A DNA stretch of 25,908 bases from an uncultured Actinomycetes bacterium (GCA_903921405.1 CAIXPV010000176.1:1-25908); one strand, 5' to 3'. Counted from the first letter of the stretch, positions 7,620 through 15,752 are shown. Notes: generated by a model not told the origin, from the letters alone. Made by a program: numbers and translations.

Positions 7620-7625
7620 TAGAAT
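7620..7625 (+). promoter_or_regulatory. -10 box (TAGAAT) before the truncated ydeI copy
   Basis: TAGAAT lies 7 nt before the ATG of the ydeI remnant at 7633, close to the leaderless spacing seen elsewhere. The intact ydeI gene at 18252 has no comparable box, so this may be the original ydeI promoter, now cut off from its gene. Confidence 0.45.
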
Positions 7626-7632
7626 TCAAACC

Positions 7633-7767
7633 ATGAACCGCAGGGTAGATGTCTTTATGAAAAATGCCTCGCAATGGCAGGAAGAGTTTGAGCTTCTAAG
7701 AGAGATAGCTCTGCAATCAGAATTAATTGAGGGCTTGAGCAGTAGCCAGAGTGTGAATTGCTCTTAA
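7633..7767 (+). pseudogene. Truncated 5' copy of the ydeI-like gene
   Basis: Bases 7633-7738 match 18252-18357 in direct orientation with 9 mismatches in 106 bases. The match starts at the ATG and includes a 49-base identical core (7672-7720 against 18291-18339). The first ~35 codons correspond to the N-terminus of the 193-residue YdeI-like protein (M-N-R-R-V-D-V-F then K-N-A-S-Q-W-Q-E-E-F). After 7738 similarity stops, and the frame runs only to a TAA at 7765-7767, giving a 44-residue product whose tail overlaps the end of the GH105 gene. This is a remnant, not a working gene. It marks the left edge of the uronide island. Confidence 0.85.
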
Positions 7768-8861
7768 TTGAAGGCAACAAAGTTTCTACGAGGATCCAGC
7801 ATGGTACTGATTGCATTAAGCGCTAAGCCCTGCCCCCAAAGTTGAAGTCTGTCGCTACGAATTACGCTGTAACCAAATGGAATAAGTTGAAGCACCGTAC
7901 CGGCACTGGTTCTCGTTAAAACTCCCGAAGAATCAACATAAGTCAGCGCTGCCGCAATTGCCGTGCTACCGATCTGTGTCAGTTCTCTGCTCATTTCAGG
8001 TAGATGACGCGCAGCGCGCACCATAGCCGAACCAATGCCTGCAGTGGCTGAACTTTCTAGGATGCCAGCATTTTCAACTTGATGATCAACTAGGACATCC
8101 CAAATTCCATAGTCAGGCAGCAAGGGAATTAGTGCAGCCAGTTGTTGTTTCAGCGCTAGTTTTATAGGCGTAATAGTCTCTAAATCAATGTTTAATTCTT
8201 GGCAGGCATCTAGAAACTCAACGGCGGATAAAGCCATCCAAGCATTTCCGCGCCCCCAGTAGTTCCATAGAGCTTCACCTCTGTGTGAACCGTGTGCAAA
8301 TAAATGTGTTTCGGAATTTCTCAGTAGTTCAATGTGAGCAACTAACTGCTTTCCAATAAATTCGACATAGTATGAATTCTTAGTTCCAACACCATGGTTA
8401 AGCAGAAAAGTTCCCATCATGTAGCACGTATCTGCCCATACGCTTTCGGGCCAGTGTTCGATAGCTCCATTTGCAGCGCGCGTTGCTGAAGCTGGATCCA
8501 TAATCCACTTTTCTAGCGAAGCATTAGTGGCCGATGCATCAAGTGCGCCCGCAGCATGCAGGCGAGAAGCCGCGGCACCTGGTGCAACATTATTTATGTG
8601 GCCAGAGGTTACTGCCGATTTGCTCGTGTACCAATCTAATAATCGTTGTGGAGGTTTTACTCCAAGAAGCTCGTGATAACGCACCTCGGCAAGCAGATAA
8701 ACGCCTTCGCCCCATGACCACTGCGGTAAACCTGAACGCCACGTTGCATCGATTATTCGAGCTGCAGTCGCTTGTAGAAATTCAGGCGTTAAACTTTCTG
8801 GAAGAAGTGGCTTTAAAGGCGGCGCTTCCAGAAAACTCGAGGTTGTATCTTCACCTGCCAT
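7764..8861 (-). CDS. GH105/GH88-family unsaturated uronyl hydrolase
   Basis: A 365-residue (alpha/alpha)6-barrel enzyme. It hydrates the double bond of the 4,5-unsaturated uronic acid left by polysaccharide lyases, releasing 5-keto-4-deoxyuronate. Family marks: V-W-A-D-T-x-Y-M with Asp144, placed like the catalytic Asp143 of YteR; Y-W-G-R-G-N-A-W at 201-208; E-S-S-A-T-A-G-I at 269-276; and L-W-G-Q-G at 341-345. GH105 members act on unsaturated rhamnogalacturonyl or glucuronyl units, and the exact sugar cannot be set here. There is no signal peptide, so it acts on imported material. It starts 2 nt after the stop of the 904-residue gene and is the last gene of the minus-strand arm. Its last codons overlap the ydeI remnant. 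Confidence 0.85.
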   Translation of the reverse strand: MAGEDTTSSFLEAPPLKPLLPESLTPEFLQATAARIIDATWRSGLPQWSWGEGVYLLAEVRYHELLGVKPPQRLLDWYTSKSAVTSGHINNVAPGAAASRLHAAGALDASATNASLEKWIMDPASATRAANGAIEHWPESVWADTCYMMGTFLLNHGVGTKNSYYVEFIGKQLVAHIELLRNSETHLFAHGSHRGEALWNYWGRGNAWMALSAVEFLDACQELNIDLETITPIKLALKQQLAALIPLLPDYGIWDVLVDHQVENAGILESSATAGIGSAMVRAARHLPEMSRELTQIGSTAIAAALTYVDSSGVLTRTSAGTVLQLIPFGYSVIRSDRLQLWGQGLALNAISTMLDPRRNFVAFN

Positions 8862-8863
8862 TG

Positions 8864-11578
8864 CTATGCCTGAGACTTCGGTTCGATGCGCTTGCCATTG
8901 ATGACGTCAATCTTTAATTTCGCACCACTAAATGAGGCATCAAAAATGGAATCATCGGCTTTGAGAAGTACTGCTGGATTAACCAGGCGTGGCGGTACTT
9001 CTGGAAGACCTGCTGCAAGCTGCTCGCTCTGCCCATCAACATGGAAAGGATTAGTCCAAGAAAGTTCGAATGTTTTCTTGTTCTTCCATGAGATGGATAA
9101 ATCTTTCTCATCAAATTTCGGCTCACTTAGCGCGCGAACGAAAGTTTTGAAATCTTTATACTCTTTCTTATCCCCAAGAATTGATACGTATAGCGCACCA
9201 TTTCCATTCGGTGACCACTCTTGATAAGCGGTATCGCCACTCTTGAGTGGTGAGAATCCTCCAGGGGTTGCAACGGCTATATATCCATTGCCAACGCGAC
9301 CTGCGATCCATGAACCTTTTTGAACAAACTCGTCCATCCACGGAGTTGGAAACCACAAGTGTGTGAAATCTGGAATCAATTGATCGTTGAGTGCATAAAT
9401 TGCCAGAATGATATTTTCATACTGTCTGACACGTGGAAGTACTAAGTGACCTGCCCAGGCGTTTGGACGTACCGATGTTGCATGGCTAAAGGCCGCTGGA
9501 TAGCTTGCAAATACTTGTACTTCAGTTGAAAGCGTTGCTCCCCACACGTGTTCTTGAAGGCCTGGCAAACCTGCACGATAATCTTGAACTGATGACAACA
9601 TGCCATCGCCAGTTCGCCAGATATGTAGATCTGATGAGTAAGGACGCTCAAGCAAATCGCTAGTGAAACGATATTTACCGCGATAGACCTGACGCGCACT
9701 CCATGTCTTTGACAGTGAATGTGCAACCTTGATTATCATCGGAGGTAGTACATATTTCTTTGATGTAATTAAAGTTGTTACTGGAAGTACGGCTAAATTG
9801 AGCGCTCCCATACCCCACAACGCCCACATGATTGGTGCTGTTTCTTCAAATCTAGAAGAGCGCAACGTGGTCGTATAACTACGACCGTGGGCAGCACCAT
9901 GAACTCCACGCCACGAGTTGCTAGCAAGAGAGAACATCAATTTATCTAAGAGTGCCTCTGAGTATTGGCGAATCTCTTTGTCGGGGGAGTATTCAATTAA
10001 TGAGACAAGTGCCAATGTATCGATTGCAAGATATGCATTTGAATCATATTCGCTAAAACCACCTTCAAGTTTGCGCTTGAGCCATTCAAGTGCCATCTCG
10101 CGTCCATGTTCTGAGTGCGTCACGCCACTACGTTTAGCGTTACTGAACTTCTCGGTATCGAAATAAGCACCAATCAAATGCTCAGCGGTGTGCCAAACAA
10201 ACTGGTGATTTTCAGTGAAGTAGCACATGGCATCTAAGCCGGGTTGATCAATCCAGTATTTAAAGGACAATAAACTCTTTTTAACTTCTTCGCGAAGGCC
10301 TGGCTCCCATTGTTTCTCAGGGAAGCGATGCAAGATATGGACTAAACCAACGACTTCAAAGTCGGCGCAATCTGCCTTTGATGTAATCATGGAAAGTGCG
10401 GGCTTTAAATCTTCATACGTAACTACATACTGTGAATTCTGATCATGCCGAGCTAGCGCTCTAGCAGAGGAGGCGTAACTATCGGCAACATGGTCGATAA
10501 CCTCTTTGCGCCATACTGTTGGCGCACTCTTTGGAATCGTTGTACGAACTCGCTCTGGAACATAGGCGGTACGGAAAGTTCTAAAGACTGGGGTATGTGG
10601 TGAATCAAGGCGCACTTCCAAAAAGATTTCACCCGTATCAAGCATGGTTGCAGTGACATCTCCATCAATAGATGCACTTGCACCTTTTTCAGCCTTCTTT
10701 GCCGCCTTACGGATCTCGGTAACAGAGACTTTGGCTTTGCCTTTAGAAAGCGTGATGGGTACGCCGGTTCCCAAAGTGCCACGCTCTTTAACGCGCAGCT
10801 TCAAGCTAGGAGAGCCAGAAAACTCAACTTCATCAGTAGTGCGCGCCCAACGTTCGAGCGCGATGTTGTCTAATTCGCGCTCTGCAATTTCTGATGCATA
10901 CTCATCGGCATCTAGTGAAGGGATAACAATTCGAACTGGAAGGCCTTCAACTTTTACGCGGACTGCATGGCGAACTTCACGCAAAGAGATTTGCCACTGA
11001 GAGATAATGAGCGTGCTAATTCCAGATGGTAGAAGTGTTGGAATTGAATTACTTACAGGCTGCATATAACCAAAAACAGCGGTGCTCACAACAAGTTCAC
11101 CATTGAGCCAGACTTGCACTGGTCCCTGGCTCTCTACAACGATAGTGCGCCATTCAGGTTGATCAACTTCAATCTGAGTTGCCATTAATGAATGTCGATA
11201 CTCAGGAGTGTATGAAAAATGACTCCAGTCGGCATATCCATCATGCCCGGTATGGATACGTGTCCACACATCAGAATCCACCTTTGCGGTGCCAGGTGCT
11301 TTCCATGACACTTCGCCGCCTTCGATGACGGTAGGCATGCTCTGAGACGCAGTAAATGGGCGGTTCTTAAATATTTTTGCTTTCAATGGGGCAATATCGG
11401 GTCCGTTAGTAAGCACCCAACGACCATCAGTGCCGAAAGGGTCGCCAGAGTCTTTGAGAAGCTTTCCTAAATCAGTTGCTGGACAGATCCACGCTTTAGT
11501 TACAAGCCAGTCACGAATAAAACCATTTTGATCTAGAAGGTGGATGGTTCGATTGAAGTTATCTGTAAAGCGTGGAAT
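8864..11578 (-). CDS. Unclassified ~904-aa protein, candidate uronide-active enzyme
   Basis: I do not recognise a named family. With the proposed start it has 904 residues and no signal peptide. Residues ~120-215 look like a beta-sandwich of the kind attached to glycosidases (V-E-S-Q-G-P-V-Q-V-W-L-N-G-E). Residues ~350-700 read as a helical toroid with polar, possibly catalytic clusters: C-Y-F-T-E-N-H-Q-F-V-W-H-T-A-E-H near 452-467, G-F-S-E-Y-D-S-N-A-Y near 507-516, and G-A-A-H-G-R-S-Y near 561-568. The last ~200 residues look beta-rich. Its place between the permeases and the uronyl hydrolase suggests a cytoplasmic glycosidase or lyase acting before GH105. Coding sequence extends 54 codons upstream of GTG 11416 with no ATG, GTG or TTG, so ATT at 11576-11578 is the best start I can offer. 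Confidence 0.65.
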   Translation of the reverse strand: MPRFTDNFNRTIHLLDQNGFIRDWLVTKAWICPATDLGKLLKDSGDPFGTDGRWVLTNGPDIAPLKAKIFKNRPFTASQSMPTVIEGGEVSWKAPGTAKVDSDVWTRIHTGHDGYADWSHFSYTPEYRHSLMATQIEVDQPEWRTIVVESQGPVQVWLNGELVVSTAVFGYMQPVSNSIPTLLPSGISTLIISQWQISLREVRHAVRVKVEGLPVRIVIPSLDADEYASEIAERELDNIALERWARTTDEVEFSGSPSLKLRVKERGTLGTGVPITLSKGKAKVSVTEIRKAAKKAEKGASASIDGDVTATMLDTGEIFLEVRLDSPHTPVFRTFRTAYVPERVRTTIPKSAPTVWRKEVIDHVADSYASSARALARHDQNSQYVVTYEDLKPALSMITSKADCADFEVVGLVHILHRFPEKQWEPGLREEVKKSLLSFKYWIDQPGLDAMCYFTENHQFVWHTAEHLIGAYFDTEKFSNAKRSGVTHSEHGREMALEWLKRKLEGGFSEYDSNAYLAIDTLALVSLIEYSPDKEIRQYSEALLDKLMFSLASNSWRGVHGAAHGRSYTTTLRSSRFEETAPIMWALWGMGALNLAVLPVTTLITSKKYVLPPMIIKVAHSLSKTWSARQVYRGKYRFTSDLLERPYSSDLHIWRTGDGMLSSVQDYRAGLPGLQEHVWGATLSTEVQVFASYPAAFSHATSVRPNAWAGHLVLPRVRQYENIILAIYALNDQLIPDFTHLWFPTPWMDEFVQKGSWIAGRVGNGYIAVATPGGFSPLKSGDTAYQEWSPNGNGALYVSILGDKKEYKDFKTFVRALSEPKFDEKDLSISWKNKKTFELSWTNPFHVDGQSEQLAAGLPEVPPRLVNPAVLLKADDSIFDASFSGAKLKIDVINGKRIEPKSQA

Positions 11579-11624
11579 TTTAGTCGCCTACTTCCTAAAC
11601 TCGTTGAGACCTTTTTTGAACTAT

Positions 11625-12500
11625 TTACTTCAGACCAGTTTGAGCAATACCTTGAATAATCTGTCGCTGCATAAAGACGAACATAAAGAGCACGGGGATA
11701 ATCGACATGACCGACATAGCAAGAACAATGTTATATGGAACCACCAGTTGCCCATTAAGAAGTGCTAACGCAACGGGCAGCGTGTAGAGCCTCTCATCTT
11801 GGGCAATCAAAAGCGGCCAGATGAAGTCATTCCAGCGCCAGAGAATCGAAAAGATTGCCACAACGGCCAGTGCTGGGCGAGCTAATGGAAGAACGATTCG
11901 AGCAAAGATACGGAACTCTCCAGCACCATCGATGCGGGCCGATTCAATTAACTCATCAGGAATCGTCAACATGTATTGGCGCAGAATAAATACACCTGTA
12001 GGTGTCGCTGCCGCAGGAATAATCATTCCCCAATATGTATTCACTAAACCAAGAGATGAAACCACTAGATAAATAGGAATCAGAATTACCTGAAGTGGAA
12101 TCATAATCATGGCTAGAGTCATAACGAATAGACCATCACGGCCACGGAAGTTGTACTTAGAGAAAGCGTAGGCTGCCATCGAATTAATAAGTAGCGTTAA
12201 AAGCGTGGCAACCGTAGTGATAAAAACACTATTCATGAAGTATCGTTTATAGTTATACATCTTGAACGCTTCGGTGTAATTTTCAAAGGCCCAATGAGTA
12301 GGCAAGATCTTTGGTGGTCGTGAACTTAAATCGGTTATATCTTTGAACGAGGAAAGAACAAACCAGACCACTGGTGCCAAAATAATTAACATCATGACGG
12401 TAAGAAATGTTGTACGTATGATCTCAGCACGAGTTGGTGGCCTCTTACCTGAGGCAGAAGTCCATTTTTGTTTGCTCGAGCTCAATTTTAGGCTTCTCAT
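11625..12500 (-). CDS. Carbohydrate ABC transporter permease, MalG/UgpE type
   Basis: A 291-residue inner-membrane permease with about six helices. The EAA loop that docks the ATPase is E-L-I-E-S-A-R-I-D-G-A-G-E-F-R-I-F near residues 183-199, followed by I-V-L-P-L-A-R-P. It pairs with the MalF-type permease upstream, whose last 4 bases it overlaps (12497-12500). The cytoplasmic N-terminus is basic and polar. The substrate is inferred from context to be an unsaturated uronide oligomer. No ATPase gene is in the cluster, so a shared MsmX/UgpC-type ATPase encoded elsewhere must power it. The gene is followed by ~46 bases before the 904-residue protein. Confidence 0.93.
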   Translation of the reverse strand: MRSLKLSSSKQKWTSASGKRPPTRAEIIRTTFLTVMMLIILAPVVWFVLSSFKDITDLSSRPPKILPTHWAFENYTEAFKMYNYKRYFMNSVFITTVATLLTLLINSMAAYAFSKYNFRGRDGLFVMTLAMIMIPLQVILIPIYLVVSSLGLVNTYWGMIIPAAATPTGVFILRQYMLTIPDELIESARIDGAGEFRIFARIVLPLARPALAVVAIFSILWRWNDFIWPLLIAQDERLYTLPVALALLNGQLVVPYNIVLAMSVMSIIPVLFMFVFMQRQIIQGIAQTGLK

Positions 12501-13405
12501 ATCGCATCCCGCTTTCTACCAAGCAAGAAGTTAAGTGCAGTAAATGCGAATATAACCATGAACAAGATGACGCCAGCGGCGCTGCCTAGTCCATATTGAA
12601 TCGGCACTTGAAAAGCATGGTCATAGATATATTGAACAATCAGTGTGGTTGCACCAAAGGGCCCGCCACCTGTAAGAGTGTAGATAAAGTCAAATGACTG
12701 GAAGCCATGAATTGTCGCCAAAATAATAATGACAAGCGTTGTTGGCTTTAAAAGCGGAAGAATAATTAAGCGAATAATCTGCCCGCGTGTGGCACCATCC
12801 ATCGATGCGGCTTCAAGAAGACTGCGATCAATTCCCTGCAAACCAGCTAATAAAATTATGGAATAGAAACCTAAGTGAACCCACACTCCAACAAAGATGA
12901 CAGCGATCATTCCAAGCTTAGGTTCGATCAACCAGCCTGGACTGCCTCCGCCTACAGCTTCAAGTAGTGCGTTTAGTGGACCAACTTTGCGGTCTAGAAC
13001 ATCATTCCAGATCAGACCAACCACGACCGGTGAGAGCATGACGGGAAGAAAAAGAACTGCTCGAAAGAAACCTTTAGCAAACTTCTGCTCATTCACAACG
13101 ATTGCAAAGAACATGGCTAAAGTCGTTGCTATCAAAACATAGAACACAACATAGGTTGCGGTGGCCCTTGCTACCTCTATCGCGGTTGGGTCGCCAATGA
13201 TCGCTTTATAGTTGGCTGTACCAACAAATGTAAAAGTCCGGCCATCGGTACTATCAAAAAAAGATATGTAAATTCCGCGTAGGGCTGGCCAAATAATAAA
13301 GGTTATAAAAATCGCCATATTTGGCATAATGAAGACATAAGGAGTTAACCGCCGGCGCCAGCTTTGGCTGGGACGCCGACGGTTAACCTTATTCTTAGTT
13401 TTCAT
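12497..13405 (-). CDS. Carbohydrate ABC transporter permease, MalF/UgpA type
   Basis: A 302-residue inner-membrane permease. A very basic N-terminus (R-R-R-P-S-Q-S-W-R-R-R-L) leads into the first helix Y-V-F-I-M-P-N-M-A. The EAA loop is S-L-L-E-A-A-S-M-D-G-A-T-R-G-Q-I near residues 206-221, followed by I-I-L-P-L-L-K-P. T-L-T-G-G-G-P near 252 is typical of MalF/UgpA proteins. It lies 32 bases after the binding-protein gene and overlaps the MalG-type gene by an ATGA. The ribosome site is weak, so translation probably depends on coupling within the operon. Confidence 0.93.
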   Translation of the reverse strand: MKTKNKVNRRRPSQSWRRRLTPYVFIMPNMAIFITFIIWPALRGIYISFFDSTDGRTFTFVGTANYKAIIGDPTAIEVARATATYVVFYVLIATTLAMFFAIVVNEQKFAKGFFRAVLFLPVMLSPVVVGLIWNDVLDRKVGPLNALLEAVGGGSPGWLIEPKLGMIAVIFVGVWVHLGFYSIILLAGLQGIDRSLLEAASMDGATRGQIIRLIILPLLKPTTLVIIILATIHGFQSFDFIYTLTGGGPFGATTLIVQYIYDHAFQVPIQYGLGSAAGVILFMVIFAFTALNFLLGRKRDAI

Positions 13406-13437
13406 ATAAAGAAGGTAAGAGTTCCTATGAGGTCCAA

Positions 13438-14763
13438 TTACTTCTTTAGTGTTGCAAGTTGTGCATCAATAAACGCAATCTGCTTATCGATAGCTTGCGC
13501 AGCTGTGATCTTTCCGCCCATGACATCTGTCATTAAGTCGCGGAGGTAGTTATAGATCAAGCCAGTCAAAGTTGGTACTGACTGAATACCGTATGCAGCA
13601 GCAGGTGTGCTACCTGTATCAGCTAGGTATACATCCATATCTGCAGCACGCTTTGGATACTTGATGCCTGAAGCAACGAGATCCTTACGTGTTGGCAACC
13701 AGAATGCACCCTTATCCATCTGCTCCATTTGAGCTGTATCAGCTAAATAGTGCAAGAAGTATGCGGCTAGATCTGGAGTCTTGCTTGAATTGAAGGCTGT
13801 TAGGAACTTGCCTCCTGGCCATCCTCCGCCGTTGATCTCTTTTGGATTTGGTACAACTTGGAAGTTGAACTTCGCAGTTGAATCAAGAGTTGCAAGGTTG
13901 AAGTTACCTGAGAAGAACACAGGAACTTGCTGACCAACGAATACTGCTACAGGTGATGCGTACTTAGTTCCAGAGCCGATCCAAAGATCCTTAGGGGCTA
14001 AGTCAGCCTTGTAGAGATCTGTGATCAACTTAAGAGTTTTGATTGCACGAGTCTTTGACTGTGGCAGAACGTTGCGCTGATTCTTATCCACCATGTATGA
14101 GTTGAATTGGCTAAGAATAGTCGAGAAACGGTGGCCTGACTTGTCCATAGCAAATGCGTACTCAGTTCCATTTGCAGCTTGGACCTTCTTGGCTGCAGCA
14201 ATTAACTGAGTCCAGTTCCAAGAAGTTGGAACTGCAACTCCGGCCTTCTTAAACTGATCAACGTTGATGATTGGACCATTCATTGAAAGGTCGTAAGGAA
14301 CACCAATTAGCTTCTTAGTCTTTGGGTCAGTTACTTGGAAAGTAGAACCCTTAAGGAACTCGTCAACATATTTGCGACCCATGTATGTTTCTAGATTAAG
14401 AGAAACGCTCTGGTAGAGACCTGGGTTGTTCAAACGCGCGACGTCTGGAGCATTTCCAGCGGCGATACGTGCCTGTAGCTGTGTATCAAGGCTTGTGTAA
14501 GGAATAACATCAAGCTTTACTGTAGCTCCAGTTAACTTTTGGAAATCAGCGATTTGCGCCTTAGTGATATCAAGTTCAGCCTGACTGTCGTTATAGAAGT
14601 AGTAAGTGATTTCCTTACCCTTCCATGCTGAAAGCTGTGCTGAAGTTGGTTGCAATCCTGATGTATCTGCATGTGCTGACGGGAGACCTGTTGCAACAAG
14701 GCCTGCTGAAAGAACAACTGATAATCCGATTGCAATCTTGCTTCGTAGTGATTGCATCTTCAT
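13438..14763 (-). CDS. Extracellular sugar-binding protein (ABC family 1)
   Basis: A 441-residue solute-binding protein, first gene of the minus-strand transport arm. M-K-M-Q-S-L-R-S-K, a hydrophobic core and P-S-A-H-A-D form a signal peptide with a likely signal-peptidase I cut after residue 32. No Cys follows and I find no cysteine in the protein, so it is not a lipoprotein. The mature part fits family 1 binding proteins: W-K-G-K-E-I-T-Y-Y-F-Y, I-A-A-G-N-A-P-D-V-A-R-L, and the ligand-cleft stretch G-G-G-W-P-G-G-K-F. The longer frame from GTG 14820 would put 19 polar residues before the signal peptide, so ATG 14763 is preferred; AAAGG lies 11 nt upstream. The ligand is inferred from the neighbours to be an unsaturated uronide. 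Confidence 0.88.
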   Translation of the reverse strand: MKMQSLRSKIAIGLSVVLSAGLVATGLPSAHADTSGLQPTSAQLSAWKGKEITYYFYNDSQAELDITKAQIADFQKLTGATVKLDVIPYTSLDTQLQARIAAGNAPDVARLNNPGLYQSVSLNLETYMGRKYVDEFLKGSTFQVTDPKTKKLIGVPYDLSMNGPIINVDQFKKAGVAVPTSWNWTQLIAAAKKVQAANGTEYAFAMDKSGHRFSTILSQFNSYMVDKNQRNVLPQSKTRAIKTLKLITDLYKADLAPKDLWIGSGTKYASPVAVFVGQQVPVFFSGNFNLATLDSTAKFNFQVVPNPKEINGGGWPGGKFLTAFNSSKTPDLAAYFLHYLADTAQMEQMDKGAFWLPTRKDLVASGIKYPKRAADMDVYLADTGSTPAAAYGIQSVPTLTGLIYNYLRDLMTDVMGGKITAAQAIDKQIAFIDAQLATLKK

Positions 14764-14936
14764 CTGATGTAGAACCTTTCTGGATGAGGGATTTGTGGCG
14801 CGATTTTCATCGGTGACCACGGGACATTCAACTAGAGATAGGCCTAGTTAGCAATTTCAAAGTGGTTAGATAATTGCAGAAACCAGCTTTTGTCATAACG
14901 TTTCTTTATATTTGCAACTTGTCGTAGACTTTGTAC
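14764..14936. promoter_or_regulatory. Divergent control region between transport and catabolic arms
   Basis: This 173-base gap must hold promoters for both arms. It carries AACTAG and CTAGTT as an inverted repeat with an 8-base spacer (14830-14849). It also carries a LacI-type-looking site centred on AACGTT (CATAACGTTTCT, 14894-14905), whose right half matches the common CGTTTC half-site and which overlaps the expected -35 zone of kduI. No regulator gene lies in the window. The binding-protein promoter was not identified with confidence. Confidence 0.4.
14925..14930 (+). promoter_or_regulatory. Leaderless-type -10 box (TAGACT) for kduI
   Basis: TAGACT ends 6 nt before the kduI ATG at 14937, with no ribosome-binding site between. 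This supports the ATG over the TTG at 14931 and predicts a leaderless operon message. Confidence 0.6.
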
Positions 14937-15752
14937 ATGGAATTACGAGCCCCGATCACCCCTGACGATGTCCAAGCTAAAAGCGCCGATTATTTGCGTG
15001 AAAAACTTGTGATTAGCAATCTCTTTCAGAAAAATACCGTGACATACGTTCAATCACATCACGATCGTATTTTAATTGGTGGTGCTTCGTTGCACAGCGG
15101 TAGCGTTTCACTTGAAGCCCCAGCCGAGCTCAGCGCCCAGTACCTATTAGAGCGACGAGAACTCGGTTTGGTCTGCCTGCAAGGGGCGTGCGATGTAAGC
15201 ATTGATGGAAGTAAATACTCCATGAATGCTGAGGACATCATTTATATCGGTCGTGGCTCTAAAGAGATCGTTATTAGTGGAACTGCTGAAATATATTTCA
15301 CCTCAAGTATGTGCCACGCAGATTTCCCTACGACTTTAATCAAGAAATCTGACTCTGATGCAATAGTGATTGGTGATAAGAAGTTTGCAAGCGAGCGTAC
15401 TTTGCGTAAGTACATCCATGACCAAGGTATTGCATCATCATCAATGGCTATGGGAATCACAACAATTCATGAGGGCAGTGTCTGGAACACCATGCCGTGC
15501 CATGTTCACGAGCGACGTACTGAGGTCTATCTGTACTTTGATTTAGATGAAAATGAGAAGGTTATTCACTTATTTGGAAAACCAGATCAATCCAGAAGCT
15601 TTGTATTAAGCAATAAAGAGGTAGTAATTAGTCCGGCTTGGTCTATTCACACCGGAGCTGGAACTTCTAACTATAAGTTTGTTTGGTCCACGGCCGGTGA
15701 GAACATTACTTATTCAGATTTTAATGCCGTACCAACAAAGACCTTAAAATAA
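14937..15752 (+). CDS. kduI: 5-keto-4-deoxyuronate isomerase (KduI)
   Basis: A 271-residue cupin enzyme (EC 5.3.1.17). It converts 5-keto-4-deoxyuronate, the product of the uronyl hydrolase, to 2,5-diketo-3-deoxygluconate. The zinc site is complete: His189, His191 and Glu196 in C-H-V-H-E-R-R-T-E, and His238 in W-S-I-H-T-G-A-G. All four sit 7 positions before the E. coli ligands (196, 198, 203, 245), so the protein is full length apart from a slightly shorter N-terminus. It is the first gene of the plus-strand arm. Its TAA shares one base with the kduD ATG (TAATG), indicating coupled translation. Confidence 0.95.
   Translation: MELRAPITPDDVQAKSADYLREKLVISNLFQKNTVTYVQSHHDRILIGGASLHSGSVSLEAPAELSAQYLLERRELGLVCLQGACDVSIDGSKYSMNAEDIIYIGRGSKEIVISGTAEIYFTSSMCHADFPTTLIKKSDSDAIVIGDKKFASERTLRKYIHDQGIASSSMAMGITTIHEGSVWNTMPCHVHERRTEVYLYFDLDENEKVIHLFGKPDQSRSFVLSNKEVVISPAWSIHTGAGTSNYKFVWSTAGENITYSDFNAVPTKTLK

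Noticed and set aside
7736..7763. GAGCA/TGCTC hairpin after the ydeI remnant
   Set aside because: A five-base stem with a ~17-base loop and no T-run is not a credible terminator for the GH105 arm.
7633..7767. A functional small protein from the ydeI remnant
   Set aside because: Only the first ~35 codons match YdeI, the tail is unrelated, and the conserved parts of the family are missing.
8534..8917. Plus-strand 127-codon frame across the GH105 start
   Set aside because: It is antisense to the GH105 gene and to the end of the 904-residue gene, both of which have clear or coherent coding content.
10453..10782. Minus-strand 109-codon frame inside the 904-residue gene
   Set aside because: It lies in a different frame of the same strand inside a long gene, with Arg/Leu/Pro-rich shadow composition.
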